Shown here: positions 1-11,861 of the stretch, one piece after another
Layout: each line of letters opens with the position of its first letter
Position numbering within the stretch: the stretch's first letter is position 1
Assembly (NCBI GenBank): GCA_031771865.1
Contig: JASISA010000010.1
Span: 1,302,001 to 1,366,000, forward strand
Direction of reading: 5' to 3'
DNA length: 64,000 nt
DNA from: Nothophaeocryptopus gaeumannii
Lineage: Eukaryota > Ascomycota > Dothideomycetes > Mycosphaerellales > Mycosphaerellaceae
The notes under the pieces: model-generated
What the model was told of the DNA's origin: nothing
The model's database searches: none
What the model saw: only the letters and a program-made list of their open reading frames with translations
Position numbers and translations under genes: made by a program

Positions 1-2799
1 CACTATCTACTTTCCAACCACCATCCTCACTTTCTGCTGCCTCAGACAGCCAGAGGCCCTTTAAATAACCTGCTTCGACCTGATCCAGCAACATCGTAAA
101 TCTGGCGGCGATTCAATCGGAGCAGCTCGAGGGCCCATCTTCGCTTTCCAGAAGATCACATCCCAAGACAGCCGATTCCCTCCTAGTGAACGGCCCTCAT
201 CGACAGACCCGCAAACAGGCCCGAATGGCTGGCTTTCGCTCCTCACCCAGCTGAAATATGTACAGCTTATTCGAAAGCCGGGCACAGGCTTAGCCGACGA
301 CACTATGGATTCCCAGATCTTTGCAAGAACTCCAGGTGCTCTCTTTTCGAAGATTCTGCATTGCACTTCGATCTCTTTGCATCGCCATGCCGGCCCTTGT
401 TCTCTCGGCACCCACAGCGTGTCATTAGACATATACTTGTTCTCACAAGCGACTCGGCCTCCGACTTGTTTGGCTCAGTCGTCGACTTTACACCTACTTG
501 CCACTGTAGCATGCCTTGGACACAATGCTTTGCGATCTGGATATCTTTCTACGTTAGCAGAGTCATTTTCGACGAATATCGCTCGAACCACCTTCTGCGC
601 TTTCAAATATCTTCGACTGGCACTCTGCGAATTCCTTGTCGCCCTCGAAATGTACATCTTAAAGGCTAGACCCCGGACCAAACGCTCTGCATGTGGTGTG
701 GCAGTTGCAGCCCGTACTTTCAAGAGCCCGGTGCCCCAGCCTCCTATACGTTGGCTCTTTGTTAATCCTGACGAGCAGAGTACCTTCGTCCTGGTTTTGG
801 AGCTGATCATGCCAATCATTTCGAATAATGAAAGGGGAAATGCAAGTGTGTCAATTCGACTCGGTAAGAAGAGAGACGGTCCAAATCTTCAAGAAGTCAC
901 CGTGGACTGTGAGGGCGGTAAAGCCAGTAAAGTCTACATTCGACAACATGAGTGGATCTGCCATCTCTGCCGTCGTGCATGAGTGCATCGAGCACTGCAG
1001 CAGGAGGACTTCACTGGCAGGAGCCTTCAAAGCTGACAACTGCCAGTTCATACGTTTGGGACAATTTTCCAAGCTGGCGACTATGGCTCCAGGCTACACT
1101 TGTCTTTTCGGAGATAATGAAGAGCTTGACGACTCACATTCCCACGTGAAGAGTGCATGAGTCGTAAACCCGCCTACGATAGTAGACTCCGTCAACTGGG
1201 TGGAGGGATGTTGGTCCAGCTGACACTGTTGGTACGACGAAAGGCCAGCGCAGAGAAGTGAGTACTTTTCAGCTCATGTAGCTAGTCCACTGCCAAGAAT
1301 TTGAAAGCAGAGTCACTCACTCACAGAGTAATGTCGTCCGCAGAGAGATGCCTCGTGGAAGGCGCATGTCGTACCATAATGTTGTCTTCTCTGTGGCACT
1401 TTTCGAAGATATTTCCATGCATTGTGCCTGCAGAACGAGTGAGCGCGTTTACGATATAAAAGCTGCTGTGCCAGCTGATCATATTTTTGGCGAATTGGTA
1501 ATGGCACATGTCGTGTGCGTGGAGTCTGATCCCAGTCGTAATGCCATCCATCGGGTAGGCCGAGGCTATCGTGGATATGGACAGATGCTCTATTTCGAAC
1601 GTTCGAATTTGAGGCCGCCTCGACTCGTCTTGGAGTTGGTATGATGAACGATATGATGAAGCGTATCAAGCGTATCCACCAGTGCTGAGACGGTGTCTGG
1701 AGGACGGAGTGTTTGCAAGGGAGTGTCGATCTTTCGTTCACGCTTGCTGCAAAAGGAATCCCTGACATGGCCCGAGCTGAACCTTGTCACTTCGCCCTCC
1801 GCCCTCCGCCCTCCTCACGATCACCGCTCATTGCCCCATCACCACGTTCTGACTCCTCCCGCCTCGCATCTGCCCTACGGCAACGCCAGCGCCAGTCTAT
1901 TCTTGTGCGACAAGATGCCCTTCGATCTTGAGCCCATCACTGCCTGATGGACTGCCAGGTTTGTTCATGCTTGCGGCGAGCCTTGGCTCCAGCTGGTGGT
2001 GCTGTGCTGGGGTCCCAATATGCCTCAGCCGCACCCGGCGCGGAATCACTCGCTAACGACGATGAGAAGACATCCAGGAGACAGGGATAGCCGTTCGATA
2101 ACGCCGTGGCCGCGGGGACAGGGCGCCATGCAAGCCACATGCGTGCAGCCGAAGCGTCTTTACTGATTGTCACTCGCCAGCGGTTGCACACCTGTGCCGA
2201 GTTGTGCCCTATGGCTCACGGCGAAGAGCGTCCTCACGGCGAAGGGACGTCTGAAACCCGCACCATTGGCGTCATGCGTCCCTGCCACACACAGAGTCGC
2301 AGACCGTGGCTTTGGCATGCCAGTCGCGGGATCTAGCTGCCAATGTGTATGGGTCGCCTATTCACTGGTCGGACGGGCCGCTGTGACTGCCTAGCTGGCT
2401 ACAGTAACCAGCACAGTGCACGCCAACGGTGTGAACAATGATCTATGTCTGTGTCAAAGGCAGAGAAACATGAAATAACTCTTCAAAACAGACATCACGT
2501 CCACAGTCTTCAAAGCAGACATTTATCTGAAAGAGCACATGGGCGTTTCAGGTTTGCTGTTTATTGGTCCTGCTTACCTTCGCCTCTCTACTTGCAGCCG
2601 AGCACCATCTACGCAATTGATGAACGCTTTACAGCTGCCATTATTCATCCTAATCTCGAGAAGACAAACGGCCGCTCCCGTCGAGGTCCCACCGCAAATT
2701 GCACTAGGACCTTTTGTGCAGGACCAACAGCTATTTCACAACTCCCCTGCTCGCATTCCTCTCAAGACACGGAGCTGAAACGACATTCTTACTCCGACG
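1..2799. other. Intergenic, no supported gene
   Basis: I see no convincing coding exon chain here on either strand. The longest ATG-started open frame (305-982, plus, 225 codons) has no recognisable domain, and other frames over the same bases are similarly open, so I treat it as chance. The last 300-400 bases, rich in short pyrimidine tracts, are probably the promoter and 5' leader of the zinc-finger gene that starts near 2800. Confidence 0.5.
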
Positions 2800-4035
2800 A
2801 TGACTGCAGCGCAAGTCTTAAGCCCAGGACTTCTTGACTTTGGGTTTGTCGATATATTCGGCATTCCGGTACGTACATACCCTTATATGCTGCTGCGGTC
2901 TAGAGACCACGAAACTAGGCTTCTTGGGGGCGATGCGGCGAACTTGCTGCCGCATCTCAAGTCTCCTTCATGTAATGGGACCTCGGCTAGCCCTTTCTAT
3001 CCTTGAAGTTCTTCATCGAGGCTTTGCGTTGGGATCGAGAGCCGTCTCTGCATATGGACTGTAGCTAACCGTGTGCAAGTCTACAGCGACCATTGAGCAA
3101 CGACCTGCGAAGCAACAAAGGACGGCCAGCTTCGATTCAGACATCTCGAAGATGTCAAACTTCTACTACGCGCCTTCTTCATCAGCTGGAGACGATGCCA
3201 TTTTCGAATTCAGTGATCCACTTCCGGTCTCACAGCCTGCTCAACCTCAACAACCATTCCCACCACTCGCACAGCAGAGTCAAGCTTTATACGCCTTCTT
3301 CGATCACCCAGAGCAGTACACAGAAGCATCGCACACATATCAATCGTCAGAACCACAACATCAGTACCCATATCAGGTGCCACCTCAGCACTCGCCCTGG
3401 ATGGGTCCGGCTGCTTCTCCGAATTTCCACTACCAACCTCAGCCACTAGCTACACCGTTTCCAGCGTACAGCGATCCATATGATCTCCAAGCCAGCGCAG
3501 TGCCTTCAGTCCCGTCAAGGCGCTCAACTGGATTCCTGTCGCCCGGCGAGGCTAGTCTGCCACGAGCATCACGCGCAACTTCAGTCGCAGAGTCCAACGC
3601 AAGCTCTGTTCGGAGTCTCGTTTCGGATCTTTCGAGCGGAGTGTCACCAAGCGCGACCGAAATGTCGAAGTGGGGAGTCAAGAACGAGGACCGTAGCTGG
3701 TCCTGCTCGTATCGAGCATGCTCTTCAAAGTCGACTTTCCATCGTGGTTGCGATCTCCGAAAACATTACAAACGGCACACGAAATCGCTCTTTTGTCGTC
3801 ACGACAGCTGCCCACAAGCGATGGAAGGCGGATTCTCGAGTAAGAAAGATCGCGCCCGACACGAGGCTAAACACAATCCGAAGATTGTATGCGAGTGGGA
3901 TGGTTGCGAACGATTGTTCAGCCGGCAGGACAACATGGTAGGCCATGATCCGATGCCTGATTGCGAACGCGATGCTGACAAGGACAACAGAAGGACCATG
4001 TTCGGCGAGTGCATAAGCATCGTATGAGTGGATGA
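2800..4035 (+). CDS. C2H2 zinc-finger protein, probable transcription factor
   Basis: Seen: a Gln/Pro/Ser-rich N-terminal half (about residues 50-200) followed by C2H2-type fingers at the C-terminus. The last finger reads C-x4-C...F-S-R-Q-D-N-M and is completed to K-D-H-V-R-R-V-H only if intron 3938-3990 is removed. That intron has a GTAGGC donor, a GCTGAC branch point and an AACAG acceptor. Model: join(2800-2872, 3087-3937, 3991-4035), about 322 aa. Exon 1 is inferred: ATG at 2800, donor GTACAT at 2873, acceptor CTACAG at 3086, frame conserved. The conservative start is the internal ATG at 3152 (MSNFYYAP). Odd: a second possible terminal intron (4022-4079) would move the stop to 4138. Known: such proteins are usually nuclear DNA-binding regulators. 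The target is unknown. The family call is solid, the ends are not. Confidence 0.75.
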
Positions 4036-4138
4036 GCTGTACGACCAAGGGCATGTACTCAATTGACTCATGCCCGCAGTATCGATCCATCAGCACGTGG
4101 CTGAGACCAGCACCTTGTATATGGCCTTGGCGACATGA

Positions 4139-6344
4139 ACATTCAGCCTCGCTGGACGTCGCTTGCGCAATCGTAGGTCCTACGAGGCGCGCGATTTCCC
4201 CAGTACAACTGTTGGCGGTAGCAACGGATGCGAGAGACGCTGGCTTCCAGCGAAGGCATCAGGAACTACCGATTGTCGAACATCTCAAGGAGGCGGGTCA
4301 TCGCCTAGATCCTGGTGAAGGCCAGAGTCGCCATCGACACGATTTGCTATCCTTAGAGGCTCAACACAGAATCTCTCGACGCATCTACAACAAATTGCAC
4401 ACGCACTCGATCACCACAGTCGATAGCCTCTTCAGCTGTTCGAAAGGACCTCGTTGCGGATTACCGTTTTGGGTATATTCCGAGCCGCACTTCAGGTGGT
4501 GAACAGCTTGACTTCGCCTCTGTTTCGCGAGACAGCTTCCGAAAAGTGTCGAACGCAGATCCGCACCTGGAACATCGCTGTTATTACCGATTAGAGGATC
4601 GGCACACAGACTTCCTCATGAATCAACACAGAGACCGTCCATTACCGCCATTTGCGATACGAAGTCATCTCTGCAGATAGCTCGAGAACAGAGCAATCAT
4701 ACTACAGAAGATGTCTCGAGGATGATGAAAGTTGCATGGAAGGATCTTTGCTGTCCTGACTTGGAGATTGCGGTTGCTGGACGAAGGTGATCCTCGGAAC
4801 GCCGCGTGCGTCGTGGGACGCCTGACTAACCCGGCTGCCGGATCCAACTGCACCACCATGTACTCCTTCGGCGAGCGAACAACTCGCGGCCAGTGGCCGA
4901 TGCGAGTGTTAAAGGAACCTATCAGATAGAAGACTTTTGCCTCACCATAGTGAGCATCACTGAGATACCAAATCCCGCAAATACAGTCATAAATTGCCTA
5001 CATCCAGCGTCCACATCAGATACGATTCAGCGTCTTTTTTGCGAAACGTAGATCTTTGCATTATTTCCCGCTGCCAGCCTGCCTTATGCATACCCGCGGG
5101 CAGGCTATCACGAGAAGGGCAAAGCACGACAAGAAGCCTGTGACCACGAGACTGCGGTCACTTGTCGATCGGACAATGAGTTGCTCTTGCCCACATTCAT
5201 CAACGAGCATCAAATGAAACGCCCAACCGAGAGATGAATGTGAGAGCAGTCAAAACTAGATACTGATATAAAGTGAAGTCGAAACAATCCTCCAAGGTGG
5301 AGCATCAAGCAATGCTTCCTTCATCCTCCCTCCAAACTTTCCACAGCCATGGCGCGGTGCATCCTCGAAACAGCTACTGCAATCCGTGTAGACTTGGCAA
5401 AGAGATGATCAGATACGATATGCAAAATCACCACAGGTCCTACCTCTAGTAGTGACCCGCGGCCTCCCACATCCCAGTTCAAAACGTGGTTGGCACATGA
5501 GAGCAGATCTCTTTTCTTCGAGGGTACAGTAGATCTATGTCGATCACGGCGTCCCCTATCAAGCTCGACATGTTTTGCCAAATACGAGAAAAAACAAACA
5601 AAAATATCAACAACATAGTAGCCGTAACCCCTCCCCTTCACCACAGCAGAACGTCACTCCTGGCCGACAAATCTATGGCACCATCGAAGTACTTCTTCAT
5701 AGTCCCCTTCTACGCCGGGCACGCTATCTGCACTCCTCTCGGGAACAGAATCAAGCTACAAGCCACCGTTCAAACGTTAAAAGTGTGAAGTGCTCTTAGT
5801 ATGGGGTTGGTTCGACGTTGACGCACGTGAGAGAGGAAGAGTCTAACGCGATGAGGAAATACTTGAAAGGTCATGTGAGAGGCGGTGTCCTCAGGGTCTC
5901 ATGATATGGAGTAGACTAGGTACGTTGTTGATGGTGACTTTGGAGACGACGATAGAAATAAATAGTAGTGGCAGAACTAGGACAGCTCTGGCATCGAGAT
6001 CAGGACACGTATCTCCGCTGTCTCAAAGGTTGCCTCGATGAGAATTCCGAAGATCGCAAGGGCAGTCTGAAAGAAAGCGTGAACATGATACCAAAATGAG
6101 ACTTCGAAATTTGTGTGCAAGCAAGCTCTCGCCATGCAATAGCAATACATTTATAAGTACAGGTTATGCCGCAGACATTGGCGGCAGTATTTCCTCCTAC
6201 TCGCTAATCCGCTCGAGCAAAAGCATTACTCCAGTCCGAATCGTGCGTGTGTACGTCCATCGTAGGTTTCATCGTGATGCTTCAGCCTTCAGACATGTTC
6301 CTCCGCCCTATCGTTCCTCCTCTCAATCAGTACTCCTGCTTCTC
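4139..6344. other. Intergenic, no supported gene
   Basis: About 2.2 kb between the zinc-finger gene and the 3' end of the ApsB-like gene. Open frames are short, overlap in several frames and show no domain or signal peptide. The right-hand part presumably contains the 3' untranslated region of the minus-strand ApsB-like gene. Confidence 0.5.
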
Positions 6345-9300
6345 CTACTCCACCTCACTGCCGGAAACACTCTCAGGGTTCTTAGCCTCGAGCTCGTATT
6401 CCTCCTCATGGCGGTGACGTTCCTTCTCTAACTGCGCCCTCAACTCCTCATTCTCTAATCGTCCTTCCTCCAAGCGCTTCCTTGCGCCTTGTCTGTCCAA
6501 AAGTCTGGCCTCTCTTTCGGCCTTCAATCTTCGTTCCAACTCCTTGAGTCGGTGTACCCAGCGCTGCTCCGAGGGTTGCGTAGGGGTAGATGGCAGCGCA
6601 ATCTGCTGCGGAGATGGTGGTGGTCGAGTGTTCTCGTCGTTAGAATGCATCTGCAGATGTTCGACGGCACTTGAAGAATGATGTCGCCAAAGCTGTGCAA
6701 CGAGCTGTCTTGCTGGAGATCCGGACTTATTGGAACCAGCGCTGCTTCCTGCTCGGGCCTGTTCTGGGTACATTTGCGCTTGCTGGTTGACCATCTGCTG
6801 CGCCATTGCGCTCGGATGCTGACGGTGGAATTTCAGCTCGCTCTTAAGAAGCTTGATTTCGCTCTTCAGTCTGCCGATCTCCTCGCTAGCCTTGATGCTC
6901 TTTCCGCTCAAGGACTGATTGGTATCTGATCGCAATGCTTGCTGTGCCGCGATGCGTTGTTGCTCTTCGAAATTCTGCTGTGCTTCAATCACGGCACGCT
7001 CAAGGTTGTCCATGCGTCTAGCGCGCATGTCCAGGTTGTGCTCGAGGGTCTGGTAGTCTCTCCAGAGATCCTTCTCAATGCTGCGGATGCGTCCTTTGAA
7101 GCTTCCGATGAGTGCTTCAATGGTCTTCACCGCGCTGATGATATTCTTGTTAAAGGCTGGCAGATGTTTGCTAATCGCTTCAACGGATGGAACCTCGCCA
7201 TCGACTAGGCTGTGATTCTGTGCCCAATCGGCGCCGCATAGGGTGGAAAGTCTATTCCACAGAGCAAGTAGGAGGTTGTTGCGCTCGTGGAGCTGTTCGC
7301 GATACTGCTGTTCCAGCGTCGCCATCTTGCGCTTGTCCTGTGTGTAGAGGCTCTCAAGCTCCAGGAAGCGAGACTCCTGCTGGGCAATAGCGCGCATGTG
7401 GGTGGCTTGGCCGCGCGAAGTCTTGTCGAACTGTTCGAGATCGTGCTTGCGGGCGGTTCGTTCTTTCTCCAGTAGGTCGGAGAGGCGGCGACTTTCGAGG
7501 CTGGTGCTCTCCAGCAAGCCGTCGCGGTGTCGGAGGAGTCGATGTTTATCAGAGACATCCATCTTAGCTCTGTCAAGTTCACTTGCGGTCGTCTCCAAGT
7601 CACGCTGCAGTTTTTCGATGCTGCCAAGCAGGCTTTGCTTGGTCCCTTCGGGTTCTCCCAAGATATCGCGTAGGTGCTGCTCAAGTTGATCCAGCTTCTG
7701 CTTTTCGCTGCTGGCTTCGACTTCTTTGGCAGACAGTGCTCTCCTGAGCCTGCGCACTTCGTCCTTGGATTTGGAGTTCTCTGAGTTGAGGTCGTCAAGT
7801 ACCTTCTGAACTTCCTCCTTGGACTGGTTCTCGAGGACGTCGCGCTGTCGGCGCTCCTCTTCAATACTTTCACGCATCTCGCGAGCCTTCTCCTGCTCGT
7901 CTTGGATGGTCTGTTGGGCTGCCATGATGGCGCCTTCGAGCTCTCCGATTTTGATCTTGTCGCCCTCTTGCTCTTCGCGCAGGAATGTGATCTCGGAGTG
8001 TAGGCTTTCTTCTGTGATTTCGAGTTTGCGATTCTTCTGGTCGAGCTCGTTGCATTTCTGCTCCCATTTGGTGATCTCCTCCTCAGCTTCAGACATTTGC
8101 TGTTCAAGGTTTTCGATGGTACGCATGTGATGTGCCTTGACGTCTTCGAGGTCAATAACCCTAGTAGTGAGCTCTCGAAGTTCGCCTTGTAGGCCTTTGT
8201 ATCCGTCGGTAGTGGTCTGCAGTTTGGACTGGGTTCTGTCGAGGCGGGTAAAGGCTTCGTCGAGTCGGGATTGGAGCTGCTGCTTTTGCTGCTCTAGTGC
8301 AGTGATCTCTTCGAGAGCTTCCTGCTTAAGTTCATCGTTCTCGACCTGCTTGTTCTCTACAAGCTGAATGAGTTCGTCGCGCTCCTTCTGAATGTCTTCG
8401 AGATCTTGCTGGCACTCGTTGAGCTCGTTCTCCATCTGCTGATAATCGCCCTCGATTACGGAGACGTAGTGTAGGTATTGATTGTGCTTGCGATCAAGTT
8501 CCTGATACTTGAGGCGCTGCTCGGCATTGACGTCGCGGAGCTGGCCCTCTTTCTTGTGCCAGTCGTCGCGCTCGGCCTCGGTGACAGCAGTGTGATCGCT
8601 AGTCCGCGACTGTGACCGTTCGTGCGCGCGTGAAATGGAGCGATCGAAGATACTCTCTCCTGCGAGTGACCGCGCTCCATCGCTCTTACGCGAAAGGAGC
8701 TTCAAGTTTTCGATCTCTTGTTGCAAACGCTCGCGCTCGCGGTTACGAGAGGTGAGCATGCTGGTCTGCGCGCCGAGATTGCGACGGAGTTCGTCATTCT
8801 CGTGCTTGAGCTGCTCGACAAGGTCACCCTGGACGATTCTAACGCCATTGGCAATGTCCTCTTCGGGATCGGAACCGACGCTCTGGATGGAGTTCATGCG
8901 GCTGCGTCTCTTTGGTGTCTTGAGGCGGTCGGTGGTACGATTGGTGGCTGGTGATGCTTTCTCCAGGCGCAAGGCATTGAGCTCGTTGCGTAGCTTGCTA
9001 GTCTCCTCCTCTGCCTGCTCGCGGCGGCCAGTCTCTGCGTTGAGTAAGTCCTGCCACATCTCCTCCATCTCCTTCATGCCGGCGCTGTCCTGGCCACGTT
9101 TGCCTGCCATGCCGCGCATGTGTTCAGCCATCTTGCGCTTCTCGACCTCCTTGCTCATGATCTCCTCGCGGAGGGTCGTGTTGGTCTCCTCGAGACGGTC
9201 GTTTTTCTGGTGTAGATAGAGGATCTCTTCGTGCATCTGCGCTTGGAGGGTGGGGTTGTCCTCGTCGTCGGTCGCGTGTTTGGTCTGTTGTTGCTGCTGG

Positions 9301-10034
9301 GCCTCAGCGAGCGCGTCCTCCTGCTCCTTGATCTTGCGCTCCATGTCGCGGATCTTCTTCCGCAGGTTTCCACTCTCCTTGCGCTCGTTGATCAGGTCGG
9401 TCTGCAGCTGTACATTGCTCTCGATGAGCTCCTTGACGCCATCTTCGGAGCGGTTCTGAAGGGCTTTGTCCAGGAAGTGGATTTTGAGCTTGAGGTCGAA
9501 GTTCTCCTTGATGACGGCGTCCATCCTGGCGTTTTGCTCTTTCAACGTAAGCGTTCTACGCGGTTTGTTGTTGAGGTAGGCCTCGCCGTAGCCGCCTGAG
9601 GACGCTGGTCGCCGGTCGGGAGTGAAGTCGTCGTGTGTCTTGAGTTTGAAGTCACGTGCGACTGTTTCTGGCACCTGGATAGACTGCACCCTTCTAGTGA
9701 TGGCAGTGTCCAAGGCGTTGTCGAAGTCCTCTTCGAGAGCGCGGTAGGCCTTCTGTTCTGGGGAGAGCGCGCGTGGGGTGGTCGAATTCATCTCCGCTGG
9801 TGTCATGGTGTATGAGGTGGAGGAAGTCCTCATGGTCGACAGGGAGGGTAGGTTACGGAGGAGCGAGTTGTGCCCAAGTGAGCTTTGTGAACGCTCACTT
9901 GAGAGCACCTTCTTCTCCTCGCGGTCGATGATCGAGGGGGTTGTGGGTTCCTCCTGGGCGGCATGGTCGGCGCCCGGCGAGGGGAGAGAGGAGGGGAGAG
10001 CGAAACTCTCTAGCGACACGGAGTGATCTTCCAT
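6345..10034 (-). CDS. apsB: ApsB/Mto1-type gamma-tubulin-recruiting coiled-coil protein
   Basis: An uninterrupted 1229-residue frame. Seen: a low-complexity Ser/Pro N-terminus; a short motif near residues 164-195 (LKEQNARMD ... ENFDLKLKIHFLD) that matches the centrosomin motif 1 (Cnn_1N/CM1); then about 900 residues of heptad-rich coiled coil. Near the C-terminus is a block (WVHRLKELERRLKAERE ... LLDRQGARKRLEE) resembling the Mto2-binding region of Mto1 homologues. Known: CM1 proteins recruit the gamma-tubulin complex to spindle pole bodies and, in filamentous fungi (ApsB), to septal microtubule-organising centres, and so affect nuclear migration and asexual development. The open frame extends 20 codons upstream without an ATG, so I chose the ATG at 10034 (MEDHSVSLE). 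It shares its upstream region with the plus-strand BTB gene. Confidence 0.88.
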   Translation of the reverse strand: MEDHSVSLESFALPSSLPSPGADHAAQEEPTTPSIIDREEKKVLSSERSQSSLGHNSLLRNLPSLSTMRTSSTSYTMTPAEMNSTTPRALSPEQKAYRALEEDFDNALDTAITRRVQSIQVPETVARDFKLKTHDDFTPDRRPASSGGYGEAYLNNKPRRTLTLKEQNARMDAVIKENFDLKLKIHFLDKALQNRSEDGVKELIESNVQLQTDLINERKESGNLRKKIRDMERKIKEQEDALAEAQQQQQTKHATDDEDNPTLQAQMHEEILYLHQKNDRLEETNTTLREEIMSKEVEKRKMAEHMRGMAGKRGQDSAGMKEMEEMWQDLLNAETGRREQAEEETSKLRNELNALRLEKASPATNRTTDRLKTPKRRSRMNSIQSVGSDPEEDIANGVRIVQGDLVEQLKHENDELRRNLGAQTSMLTSRNRERERLQQEIENLKLLSRKSDGARSLAGESIFDRSISRAHERSQSRTSDHTAVTEAERDDWHKKEGQLRDVNAEQRLKYQELDRKHNQYLHYVSVIEGDYQQMENELNECQQDLEDIQKERDELIQLVENKQVENDELKQEALEEITALEQQKQQLQSRLDEAFTRLDRTQSKLQTTTDGYKGLQGELRELTTRVIDLEDVKAHHMRTIENLEQQMSEAEEEITKWEQKCNELDQKNRKLEITEESLHSEITFLREEQEGDKIKIGELEGAIMAAQQTIQDEQEKAREMRESIEEERRQRDVLENQSKEEVQKVLDDLNSENSKSKDEVRRLRRALSAKEVEASSEKQKLDQLEQHLRDILGEPEGTKQSLLGSIEKLQRDLETTASELDRAKMDVSDKHRLLRHRDGLLESTSLESRRLSDLLEKERTARKHDLEQFDKTSRGQATHMRAIAQQESRFLELESLYTQDKRKMATLEQQYREQLHERNNLLLALWNRLSTLCGADWAQNHSLVDGEVPSVEAISKHLPAFNKNIISAVKTIEALIGSFKGRIRSIEKDLWRDYQTLEHNLDMRARRMDNLERAVIEAQQNFEEQQRIAAQQALRSDTNQSLSGKSIKASEEIGRLKSEIKLLKSELKFHRQHPSAMAQQMVNQQAQMYPEQARAGSSAGSNKSGSPARQLVAQLWRHHSSSAVEHLQMHSNDENTRPPPSPQQIALPSTPTQPSEQRWVHRLKELERRLKAEREARLLDRQGARKRLEEGRLENEELRAQLEKERHRHEEEYELEAKNPESVSGSEVE

Positions 10035-10590
10035 CACCCAAGAAAGACCCAGCGTCCCCGTTATGCATAGACTGGCGGCGGGCAGCGGAGGCAAACCACG
10101 ATCTCGAGAGAGGTTCTATCCCCTCGAGTGTGGACGCGACTTCAGAGTTCCTTCCATCTGCAGCAGATCTTGCATTAGCGTCATGCAGGGACGGGCCGCA
10201 GGTGTTTCAGATGCTCACTACGCCGTGTTGGTCGCTCCTTCCTTGTTCTTGATGAAAATGCGCTTCTTTCTGATGGTTTTGGGTGCGATTTGATGATTCT
10301 GCTGATGATCTTGGGCAAGCGCGAAGTTGATGTCACGCGGAGGAAGTGGGACGTGACGCGCGCGAAGAAGGACCCGCTGGCCAGATCTTCTGTCTGGGAA
10401 GGTGCTGCCCCGACTTTTGACCACTAACAAGCGACTCGTGGTGACATATCCAGACAACCTAATTGAACCCTTCTCCGTCTGAATTGGACTTACCAAGCGT
10501 CTGCATGGCAGCTCAGAGCCATATTTCGCGAACTGGTCACCGAGAACATCATGAAGGACCGCTGGCCGGAAGAGGTCACCGCCAGCGACC
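10035..10590. promoter_or_regulatory. Divergent promoter region, apsB and BTB gene
   Basis: A 556-bp intergenic stretch between divergently transcribed starts (10034 minus, 10591 plus). No clear TATA element or repeated operator was identified. The assignment rests on gene orientation only. Confidence 0.4.
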
Positions 10591-11861
10591 ATGATCTCCA
10601 AGATGGCCTCAATCCAGAGTTCGTGAGAAGATACTACATACAAACGACTGTCAACGAGCTGACCAGATTACAGAATGTTCCTGGACTCGACCATGACAAC
10701 AATTCGTGTAGGACCCGAGAAGAAGTCGTACGTCGTCCATAAAGGTCTCCTATGTCAGAAGCTTGGCTACTTCGAGTCAGCCTACAGAACTAATATGCAG
10801 GAGAGCTCCGACAATCTATTCCACATTGACGATGTGCCAGAGTCAGCCTTCAGGACGCTCATATCTTGGCTTTACACCGGAAAAGTCTTTCTCCAGCCCG
10901 GAAAGCAGACCTCACTAGAAGTGAATGGCGAATTTCTCGGCGAGTATGGCTGGGAGGGCGATCAGGCGTACACCCAACCGGACACCCGCGACCAAGACGC
11001 TCTCTCTGAGAATGGAGTTGATTATGGATTTGAAGCTGGGTCTGCCATCGATGAAGACGAAGACGTTCCAGATGCGCAGAAGTCCGATGCTCTTCCATTT
11101 CCGGTCGAATCAGAGCTAGTGGACGAGACATTGGAGCAGCGCATGGTTCGATCGGTCTTTCCCGAGACGGCCATTACTCATCTGGACTCATATCAACTTG
11201 AGGTTCTACTCAAGCTCTACGAGAAGGACGAGACTTGCGCGGAAGTCTTGCCGACATGGCAAAAGTTGCTCGAGGAGCGGCACCAGGAGTCGGGCTGTGC
11301 AGAGGACGTCGTAATGTTCGAAGACAGCCATCAAAACGACGAGAACCGCGACGCCTTCGACCTTCTTATCGATCTCTACATCCTCGCAGATCGCTTCGAT
11401 GTCCCAATACTGCGAAGAGAGGTCATGAATCTTATACAAAGCGAACACGACTCCCAAATCGCAATCTTGGGAGGCCAACCGTTGCCGAACTTCACGACCG
11501 TTGCCGAACTTCACGACCGTTGCCGAACTTCACGACCGTTGCCAAAGCTTTCGAGAGCCTACCTCAGTCCTCAGATCTTCGGTACTGGCTCATACATGTT
11601 TTTGCATATCGATGGCAGCCAGGCGCCGACGATGCAGCCCGACAGGCGACAAGAGAGCAGCTGCCAAAAGAATTCTGGATGGAAGTCGCTCTTGCATTGG
11701 CTGAAAGAGCGGCGTGGACAAGCGAGGACTCTATGTTCCCCATCTATCATCACATTTGCTATTGCCACGAAGAGAATTGGAGTGAAGAAGAGCAAGTTAG
11801 GCGTAGGCGGAATGATGCGAAGGGTCTGAGAAGGAATGATCTTGACGGAGCAGTCACCTAG
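10591..11861 (+). pseudogene. BTB/POZ-domain protein, frame broken by 19-bp tandem repeat
   Basis: Seen: exon 1 10591-10622 (MISKMASIQSS), intron 10623-10673 (GTGAGA donor, GCTGAC branch, TTACAG acceptor), then a BTB domain (TIRVGPEKKSYVVHKGLL ... FRTLISWLYTG) in the frame starting at 10675. At 11479-11543 a 19-bp unit occurs three times plus a partial copy. Downstream, the family-typical C-terminal text (FESLPQSSDLRYWLIHVFAYRW ...) lies in another frame and ends at 11861. One repeat unit instead of three would join the two halves exactly, because the extra 38 bp shift the frame. As read, translation leaves the conserved frame and stops at 11829. Known: fungal BTB proteins of this type are often E3-ligase adaptors or of unknown role. 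It could be a contingency-type locus, a recent pseudogene or an assembly error. Confidence 0.75.
11479..11543 (+). repeat. 19-bp direct tandem repeat inside BTB gene (3.4 copies)
   Basis: Three perfect copies of CCGTTGCCGAACTTCACGA (11479-11497, 11498-11516, 11517-11535) are followed by its first 8 bases (11536-11543). The unit is not a multiple of three, so each gain or loss changes the reading frame of the host gene. The frame returns to normal at 1, 4, 7 ... units. Confidence 0.97.

Noticed and set aside
305..982. 225-codon open frame on the plus strand starting with ATG
   Set aside because: No domain, no signal peptide and no splice context; overlapping open frames of similar length exist in other phases, so it is most likely chance.
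6345..10034. Many long plus-strand open frames opposite the ApsB-like gene
   Set aside because: They are antisense shadows of a biased coiled-coil coding sequence (Ser/Arg/Leu-rich without domains).
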